NCBI GenBank assembly: GCA_017628775.1
Contig: JAGBYN010000039.1
Location: forward strand, 1-22,631
Origin: Bacteroidaceae bacterium
GTDB taxonomy: Bacteria > Bacteroidota > Bacteroidia > Bacteroidales > Bacteroidaceae
DNA: 22,631 bases
Direction: 5' to 3'
In this document: positions 10,467-17,687 of the stretch, piece by piece
Position numbering within the stretch: the stretch's first letter is position 1
Layout of the letters: each line of letters opens with the position of its first letter
Notes under the pieces: model-generated
Told to the model about the DNA's origin: nothing
The model's input: the letters and a program-made list of their open reading frames with translations, nothing else
Databases searched by the model: none
Program-made: the position numbers and the translations under genes

Positions 10467-12851
10467 ATGAAAAAACATGTATGCTTACTTGTTGCCTTGA
10501 TTGCAATGGTAGCTTTTGTAGTTCCCGCAAGGGCGCAGATGTCGGATGATGCCGTTATCAGTCATGTGGAATCAGCTCTTTCAAGTGGAAAATCACAAGA
10601 TCAAATTATCAAGGATTTGGCGCTTAAGGGTGTCACTAAAGAGCAGGCTGAACGCATCAAGAGAAAGATGGAGGAGTCCAAGCAAGTTAAGATTGATAAG
10701 CCTCAAGATGTGACCAAAAGAGATCATGCTGTTCAGGTGTCTGAAGAATTAAATGAAAAAGCCACTGACGTAGAAAGTCCCAGTGCTAATGCCTCAAAGG
10801 TGTTTGGGCGCAATGTCTTTTCACTTAAGTCTTTGACCTTTGCACCCAGCGACCAGATCGCTACGCCTAAGGATTATAAATTGGGCCCTGGCGACGAAGT
10901 GATTATCGACATCTGGGGTACGAATCAAGCCACTATTCGTCAAACCATTACTCCCGATGGTTTTATCAATGTTGAAGATATTGGCATCGTTTATTTGAGT
11001 GGCATGACCGTTAAGGAAGCCGACAATTACATGCGCAGTCAATTAAGCCGTATCTATTCGGTTGATGGCGACAATGCAAAGTCGGAGATTAAGCTTACCT
11101 TGGGTTCTATTCGTACCATTATGGTAAACGTTATGGGTGAGGTGGTTGCTCCAGGTACCTATTCATTGTCTTCATTATCCAATGTATATCATGCCTTGTA
11201 TCGTGCTGGTGGTTTTAATAACCTTGGTAGCGTGCGTAATGTCGCATTGGTGCGCCATGGCAAGAAGATTTTGGATGTTGACGTTTATGATTTCATTATT
11301 AATGGTAAACCTGCCGATAATGTTGTGTTGCAAGATGGCGACGTTGTTCTCGTTCCTCCTTATGAGTCTATCGTTTCAATCGATGGTAACGTGAAGCGCC
11401 CCATGAAGTATGAGTTGAAGGCAGGCGAAAAGTTTAGTCAACTCGTTGAGTATGCTGGCGGATTTAAGGGTGATGCTTATACCGCAAATGTAAATATTGA
11501 ACGTCGCAATGGCCGTGAAATGCAAGTGTTTACGGTTAATAATGCGGATTTTGCCTCATTTGTGATGAACGATGGCGACAAGGTTAGTGTGGGTACAATC
11601 ATTGAGCGTTATGAAAATCGTCTTGAAGTAAAGGGTGCTGTTTATCGTCCTGGTGTTTATGAGTTGAATGAAAGCACCAACACGGTTAAGAAATTGATTG
11701 CAGTTGCCGATGGTTTGCGTGGCGATGCCTTTTTGAATAGAGCACTTTTGCATCGTGAAAAGGAAGACTATACTTTTGAATTGATTCAGGTTGACCTTAA
11801 GGGTATCTTAAATGGTTCTGTGGCTGATATTGAACTTAAGAAGGAAGATGTTTTGACTATTCCCAACGTGAATGAAATTAAAGAACATGGCTTTGTAACG
11901 ATTGTGGGCGAGATCTCTAAGCCCGGTATGTATCGTTTTGCAGATAACACGACCATTGAGGACCTTATCTTGCAGGCAGGCGGACTCCTTGAATCAGCAT
12001 CAACAGCAAAGGTTGACGTGAGCCGTCGTATCAAGAATCCAAACAGTACCGTTGAAACAGATTCATTAAGCAAGACCTTCACATTCGAAATTGGTGATTT
12101 GTTTGAACTTAAGGGAACTCAGGGCTTTGTGCTTCAACCTTACGACCAGGTGTATGTGCGCAGAAGTCCAAGCTACAGCCCGCAAACGCATGTTAAGGTG
12201 AATGGTGAAGTGCTTTTCCCTGGCGACTATGCCATGAGACATAAGAATACACGTCTTTCAGATGTTGTGAAGTTAGCCGGAGGCCCTTCTTCATGGGCTT
12301 ATGTTAAGGGTGCAAGCCTTTCACGTAAAATGACTCAAGAGGAGAAAAAACGTTTTAAGGAAGCGTTGGCTACATTGGAAAATGCAGCCGACTCCATCAG
12401 CGATGAGAAACTCAATGCAGCCGATTCTTACTTTGTTGGTATTAACCTTGAGGAAGCTTTGAAGAATCCTGGTTCTGATGCCGATATCTTACTCCGTGAG
12501 GGCGACGTCCTGCTTATTCCAGAACAAGTCAATACAGTTAAGATTTCAGGATGCGTCTTGCACCCCAATACCATTGCTTATAGCTCAAAGATGACTGTTA
12601 AGGATTTCGTTGAGCAAGCTGGAGGCTATGGCTTTAAAGCTAAGAAAAGTCGCGCTTACATTGTGTATATGAATGGTACCATTGCTAAGGCAAGCAAGAA
12701 TAGCAAGGATGTTATTGAACCAGGTTGTGAGATTATTGTCCCTGAAAAGCGTCAAAAAGACGGCAATTCTTTGCAAAACATGTTGAGTATTGCTACCACA
12801 TCAGCTTCTTTGGCCACAATGTTCGGTACGTTGTATAACATTATTAAGTAA
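10467..12851 (+). CDS. SLBB-domain polysaccharide export protein (Wza-like)
   Basis: This 794-residue exported protein belongs to the outer-membrane polysaccharide export family that forms the channel for capsule or exopolysaccharide. A signal peptide ends near residue 23 (VVPARA, then QMSDD). No lipobox Cys is visible, unlike E. coli Wza. A charged helical stretch (about 25-75) comes next. The Poly_export domain starts near 136 with DYKLGPGDEVIIDIWG. About six SLBB-type repeats follow, each with a core such as VMGEVVAPGTYSL, IDGNVKRPMKYEL, VKGAVYRPGVYEL, VGEISKPGMYRF, VNGEVLFPGDYAM and ISGCVLHPNTIAY, near residues 217, 305, 387, 476, 575 and 690. The C-terminus is mildly hydrophobic. It has its own promoter, and the Wzz-like gene starts 6 bases after its stop. 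The family is secure; the exported polymer is unknown. Confidence 0.9.
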   Translation: MKKHVCLLVALIAMVAFVVPARAQMSDDAVISHVESALSSGKSQDQIIKDLALKGVTKEQAERIKRKMEESKQVKIDKPQDVTKRDHAVQVSEELNEKATDVESPSANASKVFGRNVFSLKSLTFAPSDQIATPKDYKLGPGDEVIIDIWGTNQATIRQTITPDGFINVEDIGIVYLSGMTVKEADNYMRSQLSRIYSVDGDNAKSEIKLTLGSIRTIMVNVMGEVVAPGTYSLSSLSNVYHALYRAGGFNNLGSVRNVALVRHGKKILDVDVYDFIINGKPADNVVLQDGDVVLVPPYESIVSIDGNVKRPMKYELKAGEKFSQLVEYAGGFKGDAYTANVNIERRNGREMQVFTVNNADFASFVMNDGDKVSVGTIIERYENRLEVKGAVYRPGVYELNESTNTVKKLIAVADGLRGDAFLNRALLHREKEDYTFELIQVDLKGILNGSVADIELKKEDVLTIPNVNEIKEHGFVTIVGEISKPGMYRFADNTTIEDLILQAGGLLESASTAKVDVSRRIKNPNSTVETDSLSKTFTFEIGDLFELKGTQGFVLQPYDQVYVRRSPSYSPQTHVKVNGEVLFPGDYAMRHKNTRLSDVVKLAGGPSSWAYVKGASLSRKMTQEEKKRFKEALATLENAADSISDEKLNAADSYFVGINLEEALKNPGSDADILLREGDVLLIPEQVNTVKISGCVLHPNTIAYSSKMTVKDFVEQAGGYGFKAKKSRAYIVYMNGTIAKASKNSKDVIEPGCEIIVPEKRQKDGNSLQNMLSIATTSASLATMFGTLYNIIK

Positions 12852-12857
12852 GTGTGT

Positions 12858-13958
12858 ATGAAAGAACAAAATAATATGCCTTCTCGTCCACAGGTCAAAA
12901 CGGTCAACATCATGGAGTATGTTGCCAAACTGTGGGCACATCGCAAGCCAATCCTCAAATGTTGTGGCATTGGTGCAATCATTGGTCTTGTTGTTGGTTT
13001 TAGCCTTCCTAATACTTATAAGGCAGGAGCAATGCTTTCGCCCGAAACAGAACAGAAAACAGGGTCAGGCGTAAGTAGTATCGCTTCAATGATGGGGGTT
13101 ACTTTGAATAACAGTGTTGATGCGATTAGCTTTGAAATGTATCCCGATGTGGTGCATTCCACACCTTTTATTGTGGAGCTCTTTGACCTTCCTGTTGAAT
13201 TTGAACGTGGCGATAGTGTGATTCACACCACACTGATTGACTACATGCTCGAATATCAGAAAAAGCCCTGGTGGAGTGCTGTTATACAAGCGCCTTTTGA
13301 ACTCTTAGGATGGTGTGTTTCTTTGTTTTCTCCACAAGAGGAAACTGAAGCCGTTGTTGAGCGTAACGTCATCAACCTCAATAAGGAAGAACGCGAGGTT
13401 GTGAAGTTCTTTGCAAAAAACATTTTTGTTAATGTAGATAAGAAAAGCGGAAAGACAGAAGTTGAACTTGAAATGCAAGATCCCCTTGTGGTTCATGCTG
13501 TCGTTCAAGCTGTGCTCGATAATCTTAAGAAGTATATGACTAACTATCGCACTTCAAAAGCGAGTCAGGATGTAGAGAACTTAAGTGTTATTTTTGAGCA
13601 ACGCAAGGCTGACTATCACAAAACGCAACAGGCCTATGCCCAGTATGTTGATGCCAACAAGAAGATTATTTTACAGAGTGCAAGGGCTGAGCAAGAACGC
13701 TTGCAGCAGGAAATGAATTTAGCATTCCAGGTTTACTCTCAAGTGGCAACACAACTTGAAGGTGCACGTATTAAGGAGCAAGAAGCAAAGCCTGTATTCA
13801 CTATTCTTGAACCTGCAGTTATTCCTAATCGCAAGTCAGGTCCGAGCAAGGCTAAAATGTTGTTTGTATTCACCTTTATGGCTGGCTTCGCTGCTGCTAC
13901 ATGGTTTATCCTACGCGAAGAGTTGCGTAAGAACATCAAGGAGATTACAGGTAAGTGA
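12858..13958 (+). CDS. Wzz-type chain-length determinant / polysaccharide co-polymerase, no kinase domain
   Basis: This inner-membrane protein would control polymer length and link synthesis to the export channel. It is 366 residues with the usual Wzz plan: a short cytoplasmic start, a first membrane helix (about 34-52, IGAIIGLVVGF), a large periplasmic part with long coiled-coil-like helices (about 220-300, rich in Gln, Glu and Ala), a Pro-containing stretch EPAVIPNRKSGPSK, and a second membrane helix near 330-350 (MLFVFTFMAGFAAATWF). It ends in a short basic tail with no BY-kinase domain. ATG 12858 (MKEQNNMPS) is preferred to the GTG at 12852. The 6-base gap from the export gene points to coupled translation. 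Two terminator hairpins follow, so the operon ends here. Confidence 0.88.
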   Translation: MKEQNNMPSRPQVKTVNIMEYVAKLWAHRKPILKCCGIGAIIGLVVGFSLPNTYKAGAMLSPETEQKTGSGVSSIASMMGVTLNNSVDAISFEMYPDVVHSTPFIVELFDLPVEFERGDSVIHTTLIDYMLEYQKKPWWSAVIQAPFELLGWCVSLFSPQEETEAVVERNVINLNKEEREVVKFFAKNIFVNVDKKSGKTEVELEMQDPLVVHAVVQAVLDNLKKYMTNYRTSKASQDVENLSVIFEQRKADYHKTQQAYAQYVDANKKIILQSARAEQERLQQEMNLAFQVYSQVATQLEGARIKEQEAKPVFTILEPAVIPNRKSGPSKAKMLFVFTFMAGFAAATWFILREELRKNIKEITGK

Positions 13959-14028
13959 TGTTACTAAGCGGTGAACTTTCTTTCCGAATTATTTATCAAC
14001 TAAATTGATAACCAAAAGCTTTTAAGTA

Positions 14029-14068
14029 AGAGGTGTGTTAAAATGTAATTGCATTTTGATACACCTCT
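14029..14068 (+). terminator. Terminator after the export operon
   Basis: AGAGGTGT (14029-14036) pairs with ACACCTCT (14061-14068), and the stem continues inward through TTAAAATG/CATTTTGA to about 17 bp with two G-T pairs and a 6-base loop. A T-rich stretch (TGTTTTATTT) follows. It lies 70 bases past the stop. Confidence 0.85.
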
Positions 14069-14158
14069 ACTGTTTTATTTCATCCATGTGTCTCAAATTC
14101 CAGAAATACAAAACTCGAAAAATACGACCTATAGGTCTCTTTTATAGAGTCTATATAC

Positions 14159-14204
14159 AAAGAGAGGACGTTCCATTTCTTTTGAATTGGGACGTCCTCT
14201 CTTT
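14159..14204. terminator. Second hairpin between convergent genes, probably serving the minus-strand gene
   Basis: AAAGAGAGGACGT (14159-14171) pairs with ACGTCCTCTCTTT (14192-14204). The stem extends inward to about 17 bp with one G-T pair. It lies 84 bases beyond the stop of the minus-strand gene and downstream of the first terminator. The remaining DNA between the two genes (13959-14287) holds no convincing gene. Confidence 0.75.
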
Positions 14205-14287
14205 CTGTGTGCCGCTGTGTTCGTCGGCTTTAATTTGTTCTTTGGTAAATAATCGTGCGTGGTATGTAGGTGATCCAATGAATGCCA

Positions 14288-15295
14288 TCATCTTGCTGTG
14301 ATGTGAAAGCAGGCACTGCGCAAGTGTTCGTATTTCACGTAGCATGTGCCCATTTCGCGTTGGTCTTCCAAAACTTCAGCCAAGATTTGTTTGAGTTTGA
14401 TGGTGTTGGTGGTTTGTGCTTCATCGATTGGCACGAAATGGTTGTAGCTGATATCAAACGTTGTGCCGTATTGATGACAACTGTTTTCTGAGGCATTTAG
14501 ATTGATGCGTCTAAGTCGGCGCACGTCTTTCTCGGTACGTAGTACGGATGTGAGTATGAGTTTGTGCATTGGCATGCCCTTTGTGGCGCAGGAGTCGATG
14601 AATGCGCGCGCAATTTCTTCCAAGCATATTGCAGCTCGGGGCACGAGGTAAGGGATGGAGTGGGTGAGTGGTTTAACGTCGTAGTAAGGATTGTCGCCTA
14701 CGTACACCAATTGCTCAATACTCTCAGATGCCGCTTTTCTGTCCTCGATGCTTCTAATGCCAATGGCTTTTGCCGTTTCGAGTTGCACATCGTTTAAGTC
14801 GTTGAAGCATTTATTGTAACTCTTTACGCTCACGATGCGGTTGCGTATCTTGTTTCCAGATTCATCTGTGAGCTGCAATTTATTGCGCTCTTTAAGAAAT
14901 ATTTCATCCACCTTTTGACATTGCTTCGAAATGTGGTACGGCATTTTCTGTAGGTGGTTTGAGGTAATGAGGAGTTTCTGTTTTGTAGTGGAGCCTGTGT
15001 TTGCCGGTTTCTCTTCCTTTTCCTTTATTGTTTCGTGCGTGGCATTGTTGTTCTTTGGCTTTGTTTCTGTGGTTATGGGGTTATTATCGGTTGTTTGGGG
15101 TTCGTTTTTTTCTGCATCCTTATTGCTTGATTCTAAGTCGGCTTTAGTCGTGACTAAATCGGATTCTGTTTGAACTAAGTCGGCTTTAGATTCATTGAGG
15201 TTGGGATTAGTGCATTTAACGATGTAAAGCGCACCTACAATGAGCAGAAAGGCGATTATGAAATGTAGTTTTGAGGCGTTATTGGGCTGTGGCAT
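14288..15295 (-). CDS. DUF5715-type membrane-anchored protein with M15 peptidase-like motifs
   Basis: This 335-residue protein has an N-terminal membrane helix (about 11-27, LHFIIAFLLIVGALYIV). A low-complexity linker (about 30-105) follows, rich in Lys, Glu, Asn and Thr, with a 7-residue repeat of the type KADLVQT. A conserved C-terminal domain (about 110-335) completes it. That domain carries LTSVLRTEKDVRRLRR, NASENSCHQYGTTFDIS and a final ACFHIT. His274, Asp281 and His331 fit the zinc ligands of M15-like D,D- or L,D-carboxypeptidases (pattern HxxGxxxDI ... H), and Arg253 fits their conserved Arg. The family name is from memory. An enzymatic role on peptidoglycan in the periplasm is inferred and not established. 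It is transcribed away from phoH from a 65-bp shared region. Confidence 0.78.
   Translation of the reverse strand: MPQPNNASKLHFIIAFLLIVGALYIVKCTNPNLNESKADLVQTESDLVTTKADLESSNKDAEKNEPQTTDNNPITTETKPKNNNATHETIKEKEEKPANTGSTTKQKLLITSNHLQKMPYHISKQCQKVDEIFLKERNKLQLTDESGNKIRNRIVSVKSYNKCFNDLNDVQLETAKAIGIRSIEDRKAASESIEQLVYVGDNPYYDVKPLTHSIPYLVPRAAICLEEIARAFIDSCATKGMPMHKLILTSVLRTEKDVRRLRRINLNASENSCHQYGTTFDISYNHFVPIDEAQTTNTIKLKQILAEVLEDQREMGTCYVKYEHLRSACFHITAR
15133..15195 (-). repeat. Three tandem 21-bp repeats inside the DUF5715-type gene
   Basis: Units start at 15133, 15154 and 15175. Units 1 and 3 share their first 15 bases (CTAAGTCGGCTTTAG), and unit 2 is diverged. Each encodes seven residues (KADL/ESDL pattern) in the linker after the membrane helix, so changes in copy number would keep the frame and only alter linker length. 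Confidence 0.8.
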
Positions 15296-15317
15296 AATTC
15301 ATTGTAATATTTGTTTG

Positions 15318-15325
15318 CAAAATTA
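15318..15325 (-). promoter_or_regulatory. -7 box for the DUF5715-type gene
   Basis: On the minus strand this reads TAATTTTG, a perfect TAnnTTTG box, 22 bases upstream of the minus-strand start codon. No TTTG -33 box is present at the usual distance. Confidence 0.5.
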
Positions 15326-15348
15326 CTAAAAATAATCAAAGGATTGTT

Positions 15349-15356
15349 TAATTTTG
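15349..15356 (+). promoter_or_regulatory. -7 box for phoH, 4 bases before its GTG start
   Basis: TAATTTTG is a perfect TAnnTTTG box. Transcription would begin about at the GTG start codon, implying a leaderless or nearly leaderless phoH mRNA. No -33 TTTG lies at the usual spacing. Together with the minus-strand box it forms a perfect 10-bp inverted repeat (15316-15325 and 15349-15358). Confidence 0.5.
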
Positions 15357-15360
15357 CATT

Positions 15361-16320
15361 GTGATTGAAAAACATTTTATAATAGAAGAAGCAGACCCCA
15401 TTGTTTTTTATGGGGCGAATAATGCAAATTTGCGTATGCTTAAGGCGCTCTGTCCTAAATTAAGGATAGTGGCGCGCGACAACGTTGTGAAGGTGATGTG
15501 CAGTGAAGCGGATATGGCTGACTTTGAAGATATATTCCGCCAACTTGAACACCACTGCGTGAAGTACAACCAACTCTCGGAAGAGGATGTGCTGGAAATT
15601 GTGCGTAAAGGCACAACGCAAAAGCAACATCAGGAGGGGGTGATCGTGTACAGTACCGGTGGAAAGCCCATCACGGCGCGCTCTGAAAATCAGCGTCGTT
15701 TGGTTGAGGCTTACGATAAGCACGATATGCTTTTTGCTGTTGGTCCTGCTGGCTCTGGTAAAACCTACACCGCCATAGCACTTGCGGTGCGAGCGCTGAA
15801 AAACAAAACGGTCAAGAAAATTATCTTGAGTCGCCCTGCTGTTGAGGCAGGCGAGAAACTTGGTTTTTTGCCTGGCGATATGAAAGATAAAATTGATCCT
15901 TATCTTCAACCGCTCTACGATGCTTTGCAGGAAATGATTCCCGCCGCAAAGCTTCAGGAGTATATGGAAACAAATGTCATTCAAATCGCCCCCTTGGCAT
16001 TTATGCGCGGCCGTACGCTCAATGATGCTGTGGTGATTTTAGATGAAGCCCAAAACACCAGTACGGCACAGATTAAGATGTTCCTCACACGTATGGGGTG
16101 GAACACAAAGATGATTGTAACGGGCGACCGCACGCAAATTGATTTACCACCATCTCAGAAGTCGGGTCTTATTGAAGCACAGCGAATTTTAAAAGATATT
16201 CCCGGTATCGCTTTCATTGAGATGAATAAGGGCGATATCGTGCGTCATAAATTAGTGACCCGTATCGTTGAGGCTTACGAAAAGGCGGCAGCTTTACAGA
16301 AGTCATCAGAGCAAGGGTAA
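15361..16320 (+). CDS. phoH: PhoH-like ATPase
   Basis: PhoH-like proteins are cytoplasmic P-loop ATPases linked to RNA metabolism and phosphate stress. The exact role is not settled. The 319-residue protein has a small N-terminal domain (about 1-95, FYGANNANLRMLKALCPKLR), then the ATPase core with Walker A GPAGSGKT at 128-135, the family segment SRPAVEAGEKLGFLPGD, Walker B VVILDEAQN at about 224-232, and TGDRTQIDLP. The start is a GTG at 15361. No ATG lies in frame upstream, and MIEKHFIIEE fits related proteins. purC follows 42 bases later, an order I recall from other Bacteroidales, so the two may be co-transcribed. The identification is confident. Confidence 0.94.
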   Translation: MIEKHFIIEEADPIVFYGANNANLRMLKALCPKLRIVARDNVVKVMCSEADMADFEDIFRQLEHHCVKYNQLSEEDVLEIVRKGTTQKQHQEGVIVYSTGGKPITARSENQRRLVEAYDKHDMLFAVGPAGSGKTYTAIALAVRALKNKTVKKIILSRPAVEAGEKLGFLPGDMKDKIDPYLQPLYDALQEMIPAAKLQEYMETNVIQIAPLAFMRGRTLNDAVVILDEAQNTSTAQIKMFLTRMGWNTKMIVTGDRTQIDLPPSQKSGLIEAQRILKDIPGIAFIEMNKGDIVRHKLVTRIVEAYEKAAALQKSSEQG

Positions 16321-16362
16321 TTTGGTGTTTAATGAATAAAACTTAATTAATACATAATTGTT

Positions 16363-17301
16363 ATGAGTGCTTTAACACAAACAGAATTTAATTTCAAAGG
16401 TCAGAAAAGTGTGTATCACGGTAAGGTGCGCGATGTGTATAACTTAGGCGATAAGCTCGTTATGGTTGCAACCGACCGTATTTCAGCGTTCGACGTTGTG
16501 CTTCCTGAAGGTATTCCTTATAAGGGACAGATGCTTAATCAAATTGCGGCAAAGTTCCTTGATGCTACCACCGATATTTGTCCCAACTGGAAACTCGCTA
16601 CGCCCGACCCCATGGTTACCGTAGGTGTAATGTGTGAAGGTTTTGCGATTGAAATGATCGTGCGTGGTTATCTTTGTGGTTCAGCATGGCGTGCGTACAA
16701 GAGCGGAGTTCGCGAAATCTGTGGTGTCCGCCTTCCCGAAGGAATGAAGGAAAATCAAAAATTCCCAACACCCATCATCACCCCCACAACCAAGGCGGAA
16801 ATTGGTGAGCATGACGCTGATATTTCAAAGGAAGAGATTTTAGCAAAGGGTTTGGCTACACCTGAAGAATATGCTTTGCTTGAAAAATATACGCTCGCAC
16901 TTTTCCAAAGAGGTACTGAAATCGCAGCTGAACGTGGCTTGATTTTGGTGGATACGAAGTATGAGTTCGGTAAGCATAATGGCGAAATCTATTTGATGGA
17001 CGAAATCCATACGCCCGACTCTTCACGTTATTTCTATGCTGAAGGCTATGAAGCACGTTTTGAAGCAGGTGAACCCCAAAAGCAATTGTCTAAGGAATTC
17101 GTTCGTGAATGGCTTATGGATAATGGTTTCCAGGGTAAGGAAGGACAGCAAGTGCCCGAAATGACACCAGCTATCGTGCAAAGCATTTCAGATCGTTACA
17201 TTGAACTTTACGAACACATCACTGGTGAAACTTTCGTGAAGGAAGAAAATGCTGATCTTGCAGCACGCATTGAAAAGAATGTTGCGGCTTACTTAGGTTA
17301 A
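16363..17301 (+). CDS. purC: Phosphoribosylaminoimidazole-succinocarboxamide synthase (SAICAR synthetase)
   Basis: PurC joins CAIR and aspartate with ATP to form SAICAR in purine synthesis, in the cytoplasm. The 312-residue length fits the longer form found in Bacteroidota and yeast. Hallmarks are [20 protein letters not shown] near residues 20-39, [15 protein letters not shown] at 41-55, the glycine-rich [15 protein letters not shown], and [11 protein letters not shown] with [14 protein letters not shown] in the C-terminal half. All active-site blocks seem intact. It follows phoH closely and ends at a strong terminator. Confidence 0.96.
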   Translation: MSALTQTEFNFKGQKSVYHGKVRDVYNLGDKLVMVATDRISAFDVVLPEGIPYKGQMLNQIAAKFLDATTDICPNWKLATPDPMVTVGVMCEGFAIEMIVRGYLCGSAWRAYKSGVREICGVRLPEGMKENQKFPTPIITPTTKAEIGEHDADISKEEILAKGLATPEEYALLEKYTLALFQRGTEIAAERGLILVDTKYEFGKHNGEIYLMDEIHTPDSSRYFYAEGYEARFEAGEPQKQLSKEFVREWLMDNGFQGKEGQQVPEMTPAIVQSISDRYIELYEHITGETFVKEENADLAARIEKNVAAYLG

Positions 17302-17330
17302 TGGCACGAAGGTGTTGCTGACTAATTTAT

Positions 17331-17371
17331 AAGCGGGTGTGTCGAAATGCAAAATTTCGGCACACCCGCTT
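17331..17371 (+). terminator. Strong terminator after purC
   Basis: An 18-bp stem with one G-T pair (17331-17348 with 17354-17371; arms begin AAGCGGGTG and end CACCCGCTT) closes a 5-base loop. It starts 30 bases after the purC stop and isolates the sialidase gene from read-through. Confidence 0.9.
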
Positions 17372-17586
17372 AGGCTGTATGAAAAAGTGTAAAATGCAGG
17401 ACGCAGAGATTAAGGGGGGGATAAAGTGCATGGCCAAACCTTCAATCGATAAGCTACGCGGCTGTTTTGCGCATTATGGCACAACGTCTTTTTTTTATGC
17501 GTCAGTTTGGGGATAATCAAGCTTATGCAACTAATTTTTACATATCACTTAATGAATCTTAAACAACGTTCTTTATTGGCTAAAAT
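17372..17586 (+). other. Intergenic DNA with a doubtful 45-codon ORF and homopolymer runs
   Basis: Between the purC terminator and the sialidase promoter there is no recognised gene. A short ORF (17379-17516, 45 aa, MKKCKMQDAEIKGG at its start) contains a G7 run (17414-17420) and a T8 run (17489-17496). It has no visible promoter, starts 7 bases after the terminator and matches nothing I recognise, so it may be chance. Confidence 0.2.
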
Positions 17587-17618
17587 TTTGCTATTTTTTT
17601 TTTTTTTTTGTAGATTTG
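17587..17618 (+). promoter_or_regulatory. Candidate sialidase promoter with a homopolymeric spacer
   Basis: TTTG (17587-17590) and a perfect -7 box TAGATTTG (17611-17618) are 20 bp apart, exactly the spacing seen before the export operon in this window. Transcription would start near 17624, leaving a leader of about 64 AT-rich bases before the ATG. Sixteen of the 20 spacer bases are T. Confidence 0.7.
17594..17609 (+). repeat. T16 homopolymer between -33 and -7 boxes
   Basis: Sixteen consecutive T form the core of the spacer of the presumed sialidase promoter. Runs of this length are prone to slipped-strand mispairing, which would shorten or lengthen the spacer by one base steps. Assembly or base-calling error in the run length is also possible. 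Confidence 0.85.
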
Positions 17619-17687
17619 CAAGGTAAAAGTGCCATAAAAACAAGGTATTTAATGGCTTGAAAATTTATTAATTTTTAAATAAAACAC

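Noticed and set aside
14035..14301. 88-codon plus-strand frame between the convergent genes
   Set aside because: It runs through both terminator hairpins and into the end of the minus-strand gene, so it is not a credible gene.
15460..15984. 174-codon minus-strand frame
   Set aside because: It is antisense to the conserved phoH core, including Walker A, and shows no domain.
17379..17516. 45-codon small gene with G7 and T8 runs
   Set aside because: No promoter, no known family, and it starts directly after a strong terminator. It is kept only as a doubtful ORF in the intergenic entry.
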